DNA from: Muricea muricata
Taxonomy: Eukaryota; Cnidaria; Anthozoa; Malacalcyonacea; Plexauridae
Length of the DNA stretch: 64,000 nucleotides
Direction: 5' to 3'
NCBI GenBank assembly: GCA_963855995.1
Contig: OY979731.1
Span: forward strand, 4,613,942 to 4,677,941
Below the pieces are notes generated by a model, which was not told the DNA's origin, ran no database searches, and saw only the letters and a program-made list of their open reading frames with translations. Numbering within the stretch: the stretch's first letter is position 1; every line of letters starts with the position of its first letter. The position numbers and the translations under genes are program-made. Positions 11,192 to 21,771 of the stretch are shown here, piece by piece.

Positions 11192-11694
11192 TTAAGAGCA
11201 GTGCTGCATGAGGAAGGGTTTGTTGTGTTTAAAAAGTAGTGCGTCAAGAAAGGCAAGGATGTTGTAGTTGTTAGATTTGGTTGAGTGGAGTATTTTGTAG
11301 TTGTTGAGAACAAGGATCTCAATAGGAGAAAGGTTTTCAGAAGGTAGGGGAAGATCTTTGAGTAGTGTGAACTGGTTTTGTAAAGAAGCCAAGTATTGTG
11401 CATGTTCACACACAGAAAAATGTTCGCCCACAGCACTAGAAGAAAGCCTGGTAGCATGTTCTTTTAAACGTACAGAAAGGCATTTTTGTGTCATGCCGAT
11501 ATATGTTTTGCCACAACCTGGGCAAGCGACCTCATATACAATATTACTGCGAGATAAAGAAGGAAGTTTATCTTTGTTGGCAACAAAATATGAAAGTTTT
11601 TTAGTGTCATAAATAGTGATAAATTTAACCGCGGCTTGGAAAGAAATCTTTGTACTTTGTTCACACATGATTTTAAAAGGAAATCGCCACGGCT
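11192..11694 (-). pseudogene. PLE-1 GIY-YIG endonuclease end, minus copy
   Basis: The frame reads 'NIVYEVACPGCGKTYIGMTQ', then 'CLSVRLKEHA' and 'GEHFSVCEHAQYLA', and continues to a stop at 11192. The IVY...YIG pair with conserved Arg and downstream residues is the GIY-YIG fold, preceded by CPGC, the zinc-binding linker typical of Penelope elements. Upstream residues ('KLSYFVANKDKLPSLSRS') match the usual linker between reverse transcriptase and nuclease. The frame is open over this part, but the reverse transcriptase is absent, so the element is 5'-truncated and inactive. Confidence 0.75.
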
Positions 11695-11696
11695 CG

Positions 11697-12080
11697 CAGT
11701 AATATTGTATATGAGGTCGCTTGCCCAGGTTGTGGCAAAACATATATCGGCATGACACAAAAATGCCTTTCTGTACGTTTAAAAGAACATGCTTACCAGG
11801 CTTTCTTCTAGTGCTGCGGGCGAACATTTTTTGCGTGTGAACATGCACATTACTTGGCTTCTTTACAAAACCAGTTCACACTACTCAAAGATCTTCCCCT
11901 ACCTTCTGGCAACCTTTCTCCTATTGAGATTCTTGTTCTCAACAACTGCAAAATACTACACTCAACCAAATCTAAAAACTACAACATTCTTGCCTTTCTT
12001 GAAGCACTACTTATTAAACACAACAAACCCTTCCTCAGCACTGGTCATAAGACCAGTAAAGAACTACAACTTTTCACGTA
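11697..12080 (+). pseudogene. PLE-1 GIY-YIG endonuclease end, plus copy (frameshifted)
   Basis: This mirrors the minus copy: 'SNIVYEVACPGCGKTYIGMT' starting at about 11697. An extra T near 11794 (cttaccagg against ctaccagg in the other copy) breaks the frame after LKEHA. The reading continues in another frame as 'ASLQNQFTLLKDLPLPSGN', then 'SPIEILVLNNCKIL', to a stop at about 12080. The 3' UTR with the hammerhead-like core follows. Confidence 0.75.
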
Positions 12081-12243
12081 ACTATTCTAACGTTGTTCTA
12101 CTTGTAGACTCTTTCTTTGTAACATAAACATTGTTGTAAATATAACTAATCGCTTTGCTTGGATCTGCATAACTTCCGGACACATGTCAAACGCTTTCTC
12201 TCTACGTTGTATATATCTAAGTTGTATTGTATTTCATTTCTGT

Positions 12244-12272
12244 CTGATGATGACTTTGAAATAAAGTCGAAA
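12244..12272 (+). ncRNA. Hammerhead-ribozyme-like core (PLE-1 right arm)
   Basis: CTGATGA (12244-12250), stem GACTTT/AAAGTC with a GAAAT loop, then GAAA (12269-12272). It is the mirror of the minus-strand motif in the left arm, about 165 bp downstream of the plus GIY-YIG frame. The core is conserved in both arms; flanking stems are unproven. Confidence 0.4.
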
Positions 12273-13035
12273 ATTTACAGTTTGAACCTGCGTCTTGTTT
12301 TGAAGCACATCTTACATTCTCAAGATGTCTTTTTTCGGAATTTTCTTTTTACTTTACTTTTTTAAATTGTCGGCTGGTCATGGTTTTTGGACTTCTTTGG
12401 CAGGTACCTAAAATCATTCAGCAGGTTTTTCTTTTCCCAGCATTAGGGCATTGTCATGTTGATCTCGACTTGTCTGTCAAAAAATGAAATTCCGTGCTTT
12501 CATGCACTTTTCGCTCAATCCAGTTCCAAACGTTTCTTCCATGACAGTAGTTAAGGTATATTTTTGGAATCGTTATTGCTTACCAGGAATCCATCATTGC
12601 TAGTTTTGAAGGTATATGGCAAAGCAAACTTTCTCAAAATGTGGACAGACGTTGATCATGATAATTTACGAACAGTTCTCCTTCAAACGCCTAATAGCTC
12701 CCATTCTTATCCATTTTAGAAGTCGAAAATCCCTCTTTTTCGCCGTTCCACGTATTTTTTGAAAAATCCAACTATGACACCATGCAAGTTCGTTTATTTT
12801 CTAACTAGAACATTCTCCTGTTGTTACCTATGCTGTTTGTGGATAACGAATGTCGTTTCCACTTCCAATTAAGTTAAAAATGACGTCCTGTCGTGTTATC
12901 ATATTTTTGAAACTAATAGTGTGGTCCACCTCCATATGGAACAACGCCATATTTTTTCAGTCATGTGGCTAACATCAAATATCTACATCGCCAGGGTCTT
13001 CTCACAACTTTGTTTTGATGTTCGTAAGTTTTAAT

Positions 13036-13382
13036 GGCCCGATTTATACTAGAGACGGATGATCCGTCAAGACGGATCATTCGTCTGACAGATCATCCGT
13101 CTAAGTATAAACTCAAGACGAACTATCCAGACGAACTTCGTAAAAAGATAGTTCGTCTGGTAACTCGTCTGTGTATAAACGCGGGCAAACAGACGGATCA
13201 TCCGTCAAGACGAACTACACGCGAACAAATTCGTCTGAACAGACGAACTACGCAGATAGTTCGTCTTGACGGATGATCCGTCTACTTGCCCGCGTTTATA
13301 CACAGTCGAATTATTAGACGAACTATCTTTTCTTGCCCAAGTTCGTCCAGACGGATCATCCGTCTCTAGTATAAATCGGGCC
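13036..13382. mobile_element. 347-bp MITE of GACGGATGATCCGTC repeats, 3-bp TSD AAT
   Basis: The TIR is GGCCCGATTTATACTAGAGA. The flank is AAT at 13033-13035 and 13383-13385. The left PLE-1 arm (8930-8945) has the uninterrupted site with a single AAT. The interior is nearly all inverted and direct copies of 'agacggatcatccgtc' and 'agacgaactatc'. A 3-bp TSD fits PIF/Harbinger-type elements. Open frames here come only from the repeats. Confidence 0.8.
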
Positions 13383-13505
13383 AATGAATAGCAATGCTCA
13401 TTTTGAATACGTACGGCATAAATATCTTATAAAACTAATACCATGGTTTGCACTGTATACTTGGTAGCTCTTACAATCATTACAGTCTTCTTTCTCTAAC
13501 TTCAG

Positions 13506-14777
13506 GGTTCAAGTACAAGGTGTGTACGTATACAGGAGATGTGAGAGGCGCAGGCGCTGTTGCTTACGTAACCATCACGATATTTGGCGAGAATGGTGAT
13601 ACAGAGGAAGGTCAGTGTCATGATCTAGCGATCAATAACTGCCGCACAACACCCTACTTTCTACATTGTTGTAGATTCTCGTTTTACTATGACGTTAATA
13701 TTACTAGTGTGTTTACACTATGCCGTAGTCGTTTGCCGTAGCGTCACAATAGCGTACCACTACGCTGAGCATGAAAGATAGTGCGCTACCGGCGGTAAAT
13801 TTACCGAGGCTTTGTAGTGTAATCACACTTCCATAGGCATAAGTCGGACACTGGTGATAAAATTGATTATCTCACATGTGAAATTATGTAATATTAATCA
13901 TAATTTAACATGTAAAAATTAACGCTTTTCAAACAATTATCAGTCATGGCTTTTATGCCGTTTACGTCAATTCAACTGTTTTTATGTTTTCTCTCTTTAG
14001 AATGGATACGTTTCGTTCGGAGGGTATTGATCTTAGTGAGTTAATCAAACTACGTATTTGTCATGATAACCGCAGAGTGGGACCAGGCTGGTTCTTGGTT
14101 AAAGCATAGACAAGATTGTCTATGGTTAAAGTATCTATTCCTTAGATTGTCTATGGTTAAAGTAAGTATTGGGGCTTGACGAAGCCAAGGTCTTAGCGTC
14201 AGTCTAATTTGGTCGTCCAAATATTAAATTTCGGTTGTATCTTGACACTCGTGCAGGGAAAGCACTTGCATAGTACAAATACTTTCTTAGTCGACATTAC
14301 ATTGTCCAATCATCGTAGCGGAAAAGAAAGTATGTCAATTTCACAATAACCATACTAGCAATAGCCTTAAAATTAAAAAAAGTAAACGAACTATTATCGT
14401 AAACCGTAATGGTCATACACGGATACGCAGCCTGTACTCAGCCTTCACACGGCATGTTTCCATATCTAAACCTCGCTGTCAATAATAGTGGTGGAGTCTA
14501 TGCGCGAGTGTTGTGTAAGTGGCCCCACTTATAGCCATCGCGCTGCAATAGGCAGTTTTAACATGTATATAAATTACTGAATAAATATGTAATACAACAA
14601 TTAGTAGTTAGATTATTTTTAATGTTTACCAGGTAACAGTTGAAGACGAAGCTCGTGGTAAGGCATTTGAATTTCCTTGTCATCGTTGGTTAGCAAGAGA
14701 TGAGGGTGACAGGCAAATAACAAGAGAATTGGTTTGTGTCAATGGTTCACAGCAAGCTGACATGTATATTACACCTG
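13506..14777 (+). pseudogene. PLAT module 3, out-of-frame join and damaged donor
   Basis: Exon 13506-13610 (acceptor ..ctaacttcag) reads 'FKYKVCTYTGDVRGAGAVAY' and on to 'FGENGDTEEG'. Exon 14001-14103 (acceptor ..ctctctttag) reads 'MDTFRSEGIDLSELIKLRIC', then 'HDNRRVGPGWFLVK'. Exon 14633-14777 (acceptor ..gtttaccag) reads 'VTVEDEARGKAFEFPCHRWL', then 'AREDEGD', donor GTTAGT. The first two exons differ by one in phase and the piece usually linking them is missing. After GGTTAAA (14103) comes GCATAG instead of GTAAGT. The GGTTAAAG motif then recurs twice, and only the third copy (about 14154-14163) has the GTAAGT donor. Confidence 0.65.
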
Positions 14778-15423
14778 GTTAGTATTACTCTTTAATCTAA
14801 AGTAACTTTAGGTTTAAAAAAACATTCTCTGACTAAATATTTTATGTAACAAGAGCTTTTGACTCCCTAACTATAGTCTTTGACGGGTTAAAGCTGCATA
14901 AACTATGTACAATGATGGGTTATAATGCAAAACTATATGTAACGTGTACGTTTAAACTCTGGTACGCTGTGTCTATTTCCCTGGGTAGCTTTAAACAGTT
15001 CTATATGAGAATCCCATAATTGTTAAATCCCAATAAGAAAGAGAGAAAGCAATTTTTAACAGTGGTTTTATGTCTAACCTTCTCTTATACTTGCTTAGGA
15101 TATGACTAAAGGGAAACCTGGTGGTAGACTAGAGTTACGTTAGTTAACTAAGGTAAAGTCACAGTGACTCTGCCTTAGTTAACTAACGTTACTCTAGTCT
15201 ACCTCTAAGGTAGACAGACTAGAGTTACCTTAGTCAACTAAGTTAACTCTAGTAGATTAGAGTTTTACCTTCTGAGCATGTCAGATAGACTTAACTACCT
15301 AACAGTAATAGCCCTTCGTCGGGAAGTTAGTGTTTAAATTAGTGATCCATTACTATATTTTCTACCTTCTATATGTTTTGTTATGTCACGCATGTAACCT
15401 TATTACTAAGTTTTAACAAAAAA

Positions 15424-15490
15424 GGCCCTGGAGGTACCTAATTAGAGTGGACCTAATTAGGTTTCCAGGTTCAATTCCTGGAGCCATGAA
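15424..15490 (+). repeat. tRNA-like/SINE-type module, copy 1
   Basis: 'CCAGG-TTCAATT-CCTGG' forms a perfect 5-bp T-arm with a 7-nt loop and contains the pol III B-box consensus GTTCAATTC. Before it, ACCTAATTAG-agtggac-CTAATTAGGT forms a 10-bp stem with a 7-nt loop, like an elongated anticodon arm. No acceptor stem or A box was recognised. Inverted copies lie at 17139-17200 and 18698-18761. Confidence 0.5.
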
Positions 15491-17138
15491 GATGAAGATG
15501 GTGCGTTAGCTGATATACACTGGCCATACGAACGCATAGTTAGTAGAGGTATTGTATACTAAATTTAAAATAATAGTGGGTACTTATGGTTACCGTTAGG
15601 TACCTTAGTTACCGTTAGGTACCTTAGTTAACTAACGTAACTCGAGTCTACCACCAAGGTAGACAGACTAGAGTTAGCTTAGTTGACTAAGCTAACTCTA
15701 GTCTGTCTACCTTGGTGGTAGACTAGAGTTACGTTAGTTAACTAAGGTAACTCTAGTCTGTCTACCTTGGTGGTAGACTAGAGTTACGTTAGTTAACTAA
15801 GGTAAAGTCACGGTGACTTTACCTTAGTTAACTAACGTAACTCAAGTCTACCACCGAGGTAGACAGACTAGAGTTACCTTAGTCAACTAAGGTAAAGTCA
15901 CCGTGACTTTACCTTAGTTAACTAACGTAACTCTAGTCTACCACCAAGGTAGACAGACTAGAGTTACCTTAGTCAACTAAGCTAACTCTAGTAGATTAGA
16001 GTTAGCTTAGTTGACTAAGGTAACTCTAGTCTGTCTACCTTGGTGGTAGACTAGAGTTAGGTTAGTTAGTTAACTAAGGTAAAGTCACGGTGACTCTGCC
16101 TTAGTTAACTAACGTAACTCTAGTCTACCACCAAGGTAGACAGACTAGAGTTACCTCAGTCAACTAAGCTAACTCTAGTAGATTAGAGTTAGCTTAGTTG
16201 ACTAAGGTAACTCTAGTCTGTCTACCTTGGTGGTAGACTAGAGTTACGTTAGTTAACTAAGGCAGAGTCACCGTGACTTTACCTTAGTTAACTAACGTAA
16301 CTCTAGTCTACCACCAAGGTAGACAGACTAGAGTTACCTTAGTCAACTAAGCTAACTCTAGTAGATTAGAGTTAACTTAGTTGACTAAGGTAACTCTAGT
16401 CTACCTTAATAGTGGATTGGAGTTACGTTAGTTAACTAAGGTAGAGTCACGGTAGTCACTTTACCTTAGTTAACTAACCCTAACTCTAATCCACCACTAA
16501 GGTAGACCAGAGTTACCTTGCAACTAAGGTAACTCTAGTATACTAACTATAGTAGATTAGAGTTACCTTCTGAGCATGTCAGATGGACTTACCTACCTAA
16601 CAGTGACCGTAATAACTAGATTGTTGTGAGAACTATAAAGCTACGAAAACTGGTAGGGGTGGAAATACAGTTGGCGTCGGGGGCGGTTTGTGGGATAGCG
16701 TTTAACTGTAAATAGTACTATGTAGGTACTTACATTTACATTTACTATGTAGGTACTTACATTTATTTACAGCTAAACGCTACCCCACAAACCGCCACCG
16801 ACCCGAACTGTGTTTCCACCCCTACCAGTTTTCGTAGCTTTATAGTTCTCACAACAATCTAGTTATCACGGTTACTGTTAGGTAGTTAAGTCTATCTGAC
16901 ATGCTCAGAAGGTAAAACTCTAATCTACTAGAGTTAGCTTAGTTGACTAAGGTAACTCTAGTCTGTCTACCTTGGTGGTAGACTAGAGTTACGTTAGTTA
17001 ACTAAGGTAAAGTCACGGTAACTAAGGTACCTAACGGTAACCATAAGTACCCAGTATTATTTTAGATTTAGTATACAATACCTCTACTAACTATGCCTTC
17101 GTATGGTCAGTGTATATCAGCTAACGCTTCATCTTCAT

Positions 17139-17200
17139 GGCTCCAGGAATTGAACCTGGAAACCTAATTAGGTCCACTCTAATTAGGTACCTCCAGGGCC
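17139..17200 (-). repeat. tRNA-like/SINE-type module, copy 2
   Basis: The reverse complement is nearly identical to copy 1, with the same T-arm-like CCAGG/CCTGG stem and the AT-rich 10-bp stem. It lies in the right flank of the palindromic array, as expected if the flanks are inverted duplicates. Confidence 0.55.
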
Positions 17201-17557
17201 TTTTTTGTTAAAACTTAGTAATAAGGTTACATGCGTGACATAACAAAACATATAGAAGGTAGAAAATATAGTAATGGATCACTAATTTAAATACTAACTT
17301 CCCGACGAAGGGCTATAGATCGCAACGTCGAATGCTGTTTATATAGTTTCAAGCAGTGAACGATCCTATGTATTTCTGTGCTTTTCACTGCACCACCAAC
17401 ATTTGCAATGTTATTTCGTGATATTAATTTTTATTGACATAAAACTGACCTAACAAAGAAAAAGGAAACGGCAAAATAATAATAAAACTTGCATTTACTC
17501 TATCTTTGGATCGTTGTTGGCTTCGTCGGACTCGCTTTATCATGCTGTTTATGGTTT

Positions 17558-17811
17558 CAACTACAATCCCGGACAAAACATCTTCGACACTTTGCAAGTT
17601 TTCAAAATTTGTATACCTTTCGGAATATTTTCCCCCTCGCCCCCTCCTTTCAATGTTGCTGAGATGCCTCAAACGATGGTTAACTAATCTGAAAACTTTC
17701 AACACTGTTTCGGGGGGGAGGGGGGGCTTTGTAAACTTTTCCAGCTCATTTTATATAATTTTGCCTACATTGAGTGAGTGTCGCTAATGGTTTTGTCCGG
17801 GATTGTAGTTG
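17558..17811. mobile_element. MITE with TIR CAACTACAATCCCGGACAAAAC
   Basis: The TIRs at 17558-17579 and 17790-17811 are perfect inverted copies. The interior has a 'ccccctcgccccctcctttcaatg' tract. A related element with TIR CTACAATCCTGGCAAAAATTA is at 22336-22521 and shares the C-rich tract, so they form a family. The ORFs seen on both strands reflect this element, not a gene. Confidence 0.7.
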
Positions 17812-17819
17812 GCATTCTC

Positions 17820-18350
17820 TTTTCATGGAACACCACGCCTGTCCAGTAAACAACAAGCTCACTCATATCCAGTCAACCATCATAAAATAAGGAAAAAAAT
17901 TAATGTTACGAAAATTTCAAAATATTGAAAATTAAACGAAAATTTTATTTTAAATGTCTAAGGTGAACAAACCGTACATTGTTATAATATTTGCATCTTG
18001 ACATCTTTTGATGGACACGGCTGGTGATTCACTTCTTATGTCGATATCAACTCTTTCCCGTCTTGTTCTCTCATTGGTTGGTGTTTGGTGTACTCACTTT
18101 TACCCGGCATCTTTTGAAAAATAAACAATTACGATGTTTAGAAAACTGTTTGCAAGATAAGCAAAGAAAACTACGTTAACAAGCATTAGAGAGGACTAAG
18201 TCATTATTTACTGATAGATAACCACGGAGGTCAACGGCATTATTCCATATATTGCAGCCATTGCATAGGAATGACACGCCTGTCACCCTTACCAGGAATT
18301 AGACTGTAGTTTACTAACTATACTTAGTGTATTTCAATTGGTGCACATTT
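17820..18350. other. Non-coding interval
   Basis: Nothing recognisable. AT-rich, with short open frames only. Confidence 0.4.
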
Positions 18351-18354
18351 ATTT

Positions 18355-18417
18355 TGCTGCAGGAATTGATCCTGAGAACCTAGTTAGGCACTATGCTAGT
18401 TGGCTCCCCTCCAGAGG
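18355..18417 (-). repeat. tRNA-like/SINE-type module, diverged copy
   Basis: 'gcaggaattgatcctgagaacctagttaggcactatgctagttggc' is a diverged match to the module at 18698 and 17139 in the same orientation. It keeps the spacing but not a perfect T-stem. Confidence 0.4.
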
Positions 18418-18697
18418 CATTTTTTCCATAAAAGAGCCCAACACGTAACTCTTAATAATGCCATCAAGCCTTATAAAAGAAATTCTATTAGCTACTGTTA
18501 TATTAGTTTATACGCGCTAAAGATGAAACGTAACTATATATATATATGTGTTATTAACTGGGCGAGAGGTCCAGATAAGGAGATACTTACCCAAATACGT
18601 GGACAAGTTTCCAGTACTAGGTTTATATTTAGTAAACTTACCTCTACTAAGTACACTTAGAATAGTAAGTGCATATCAGCTAGCGCACTATATTTAT

Positions 18698-18761
18698 GGC
18701 TCCAGGAATTGAACCTGGAAACCTAATTAGGTCCACTCTAATTAGGTACCCTCCAGGGCCT
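18698..18761 (-). repeat. tRNA-like/SINE-type module, copy 3
   Basis: 'ctccaggaattgaacctggaaacctaattaggtccactctaattagg' repeats the T-arm-like hairpin and the 10-bp stem. It is followed by 'ccagggcctttt.ttgttaaaa', as in copies 1 and 2. This copy lies outside the palindromic array, so the module exists as a separate dispersed repeat. Confidence 0.55.
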
Positions 18762-18799
18762 TTTCTTGTTAAAAATTAGTAACAAGGTTACAGTCAGCC

Positions 18800-19870
18800 C
18801 CGTCTCCGGCGCTTTGATGTTCTTGTGATGTTAATTCTATGGCAGTGCGTGGCGCGTGCGCGAGTCATGCGCGCGCGACATTTGTTATGCATATGTGCGT
18901 TGGGAAGCGCCTGGCAGAAACCGTATCAAAAACTGGAGCGCAAAGTTAAAAGTGGAGCGGACGTATTATTTTCAAACTGCTGGTCCGGAGACGATGTAAT
19001 TTTTGTAAGAAATGGAAAATATCGAAGGTTCTTTGAAAACAATATCTACAAAAGGTAAACTCATGTAAATTTCTTCTTATAAATATTCAAATAGGTTTAT
19101 AAACATTATCTTTGCGTATTGCCGGTCCAGATTGATTACATGGCATAGCATATAAACATAGTCAATCCAGACATGGTCTGGAAACCCGGCGAACTTCAAA
19201 GCGTTTATAATGAGCGATCATTTTATGTTGAGCTGGCTTCACCGTGCACAAATCTTTTGAAATTTTGCTTATTAATATTTCAATAGTACGGTTGAATGCT
19301 TCGGCGAGGCAACGCTATTGGACGATTTCTTCATTATACCAAAAATTCATTGTCTTCACCGTGCACAAGTCTGCATAAACAGTATACAGCATAAACTAGT
19401 ACCTAGGCTTTTTGAATCAACCCTGAATCAAGTCCGCAAAACCAGCTTTGTTGTCATGTCCGATCCTAAATGAAGACACAGTCATTTTAAGATAATTCAC
19501 GAAGGAAACAGCTCAATCTAATTCAGGCTTTTAAGACAGGCACCTACGATGCGGAGTACAGCTAATTTCAAGCAGTTAACATTGCTTGTGGGAGAGAACG
19601 TGAGAATAGATCTCAAAGATGAATGAAGCCTCGTAGGAAAGTCCGTAAGAAGCTTTACGGCCACAAAATTATATTTTCATTTGATATTCACCATGCAAAT
19701 ATACAAGGAACAAATTAGTTGTAATTTCTTGTTCTCTAATATTTTTTAGCATGCCAACATCAGCATCGAGCGAAAAGACATCTGTTTGATTTCGCTCAAA
19801 CTTATCTTTGTTTGTTTTAGACGTTATCAAATCAACTTTGCAAAGGTTCTGAATGCAAGACAGGTTCTAA
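18800..19870. other. Non-coding interval with one possible exon
   Basis: An open frame at 18825-19058 ends beside GTAAAC (AAAAG|GTAAAC at about 19056). It has no recognised domain and its upstream part is GC-repeat-rich, so it is not called as a gene. The rest shows no features. Confidence 0.3.
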
Positions 19871-19876
19871 AAATGC

Positions 19877-21601
19877 AAAGGTTCTGAATCAAGACAGGTA
19901 GCACATAGAAAGAGCCATTGGGAGGCCAAATGGGTAAAATCATGCCGAAGCTGAAACATAACTATAATGCTTCCCCAGAATTCCAAACTAAGTTTTTTCA
20001 CAAACAATGCGTCATTTGGTCATTTTCACAAAGTTTCAATGAATTCCGTCACAAATTGCACATTTTAAAAATTTCAGGTACAATTCTGGAACAAGTAGAA
20101 ATGAGGAAAAAAGTTAGGACAGCAGCCATCTCCCACTAAGCTTTTCCAAAGATAGCAAGACAAGTCCAAAGTTTGTTTATTCTTAAGAGACCAGCGATAC
20201 AATGATGCATGCAAAAATTCAACTGATTTCGATGCAAAATGCAAAGGTTCTGAATCACGACAGGTAGCACATAAAAAGAGCCATTGGGAGGCCAAATGGG
20301 TAAAAGCATGGCCAAGCTGAAACATAACTATAATGCTTCCCCAGAATTCCAAACTAAGTTTTTTCACAAACAATGCGTCATTTGGTCATTTTCACAAAGT
20401 TTCAATGAATTCCGTCACAAATTGCACATTTTAAAAATTTCAGGTACAATTCTGGAACAAGTAGAAATGAGGAAAAAAGTTAGGACAGCAGCCATCTCCC
20501 ACTAAGCTTTTCCAAAGATAGCAAGACAAGTCCAAAGTTTGTTTATTCTTAAGAGACCAGCGATACAATGATGCGTGCAAAAATTCAACTGGTTTCGATA
20601 AAAAATGCAAAGGTTCTGAATCAAGACAGGTAGCACATAAAAAGAGCCATTGGGAGGCCAAATGGGTAAAAGCATGGCCAAGAACTATAATGCTTCCCCA
20701 GAATTCCAAACTAAGTGTTTTCACAAACAGTGCGTCATTTGGTCATTTTCACAAAGTTTCAATGAATTCCGTCACAAACTGCACATTTTAAAAATTTTAG
20801 GTACAATTCTGGAACAATTAGCAATGTGGAAATAGTTAGGACAGCAGGCATCTCCCACTACGCTTTTCCAAAGATAACGAGACAAGTCCAAAGTTAGTTT
20901 AGTTTTAAGAGACCAGTGGTACAATGATGCATGCAAAAATTCAACTGATTTCGATGCAAAATGCAAAGGTTCTGAATCAAGACAGGTAGCACATAGAAAG
21001 AGTCATTGAGAGGCCAAATGGGTAAAATCATGGGCAAGCTGAAACATAACTATAATGCATTCCCAGAACTCCAAACAAAGTTTTTTGACAAAGAATGTGT
21101 CATTTAGTCATTTTCACAAAGTTTCAATGAATTCCGTCACAAATTGCACATTGTAAACATTTCAGGTACAATTAGCAATGAGGAAAAAAGTTAGGACAAC
21201 AGGCATCTCCAGTAAGCTTTTCCAAAGATAACGAGACAAGTCCAAAGTTAGTTTATTCTTAAGAGACCAGTGGTACAGTGATGCGTGCAAAAATTCAACT
21301 GATTTAGATGCAAAGTGCAAAGGTTCTGAATCAAGACAGGTAGCACATAGAGTCATTGAGAGGCCAAATGGGTAAAATCATAGGGAAGCTGAAACATAAC
21401 TATAATGCATTCCAAGAACTCCAAACTAAGTTTTTTCACAAACAATGCATCATTTGGTCATTTTCACTAAGTTTCAAGGAATTCCGTCACAAATTGCACA
21501 TTTTAAAAATTTCAGGTACGATTCTGGAACAATTAACAGTGAGGAAAAAGTTAGGAAAAGAGGTATCTCCCACTAAGCTTTTCCAAATATAGTGAGACAA
21601 T
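19877..21601. repeat. Five-copy tandem repeat, 354-366 bp monomer
   Basis: The motif AAAGGTTCTGAATC starts monomers at 19877, 20243, 20609, 20965 and 21319, giving spacings of 366, 366, 356 and 354. The last copy is partial. The first two or three monomers are nearly identical and later ones diverge, suggesting recent expansion at the left. Each of several monomers keeps an open frame of about 73 codons starting MGGQMGK. With no signal peptide, domain or splice context, I read this as a by-product of the repeat. Confidence 0.85.
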
Positions 21602-21771
21602 AAAGTATTACCTTTTCAGTAAATCTGTCAGTCTTGCAACCTCCACTTGGAATGAAGTGATGTTTTTCATAACATCTAAAAGTCATTGAAAAAAATTCAA
21701 ACATGATGTTTGTGGTATTACTCTGAGTTTACAGTATATCCATCCCGGGCAAGCTGAAAAATGTGCCTAAA

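Larger units (their letters stand above)
8869..13460. mobile_element. Palindromic Penelope-like element composite (PLE-1)
   Basis: The sequence from about 8869 rightward is mirrored by sequence leftward from about 13460 ('accatgtattataagatatttatgcc' against its complement at 13420-13445). The arms meet near 11695, where two GIY-YIG nuclease ends lie head to head. The composite sits in the PLAT intron, ending only about 46 bp before the exon at 13506. Later insertions affect single arms: 9790-10335 and 10447-11030 in the left arm, 13036-13382 in the right. Penelope-like elements carry a reverse transcriptase plus GIY-YIG endonuclease and often leave inverted, 5'-truncated copies. Only the nuclease end survives here. 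Confidence 0.75.
6765..14777 (+). pseudogene. Multi-PLAT (LOXHD1-like) gene segment, damaged
   Basis: Plus-strand exons with GT-AG borders encode three consecutive PLAT modules: 6765-6956 + 7471-7680; 8445-8493 + 8565-8697; 13506-13610 + 14001-14103 + 14633-14777. Tandem PLAT repeats are the hallmark of LOXHD1-type proteins, which sit at membranes in ciliated cells. Damage is visible. The second module lacks its first half and has TAG at 8619-8621 where the conserved Trp of PC-x-R-W-L is expected. The third module's exons 13506-13610 and 14001-14103 do not join in frame, and the donor after 14103 is scrambled. Either this stretch is dead, or annotation needs alternative exons not recognised here. 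No start or terminal exon was found. Confidence 0.6.
15115..17325. repeat. Nested palindromic array (ACTAGAGTTAC / GTTAGTTAACTAAGG units)
   Basis: Units such as 'gtagactagagttacgttagttaactaaggtaaagtcac' followed by their own reverse complement alternate with a second palindrome, 'ggtagacagactagagttaccttagtcaactaagctaactctagta' and complement. This gives a period of roughly 190 bp in 15600-16520. The array itself is enclosed by inverted flanks: 15305-15630 mirrors 17030-17325. A further palindrome fills 16650-16845. It has no coding capacity. Such DNA would fold extensively and is easily collapsed in assemblies. Confidence 0.85.

Noticed and set aside
11161..12127. Long overlapping frames on the opposite strands of PLE-1
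   Set aside because: Shadow frames created by the palindrome; only the GIY-YIG frames have family signatures.
15115..17325. CRISPR-like array
   Set aside because: Units are palindromes without unique spacers, and the genome is eukaryotic.
19918..21592. Repeated MGGQMGK... frames as a gene family
   Set aside because: They coincide exactly with the tandem monomers; no start context, splicing or domain.
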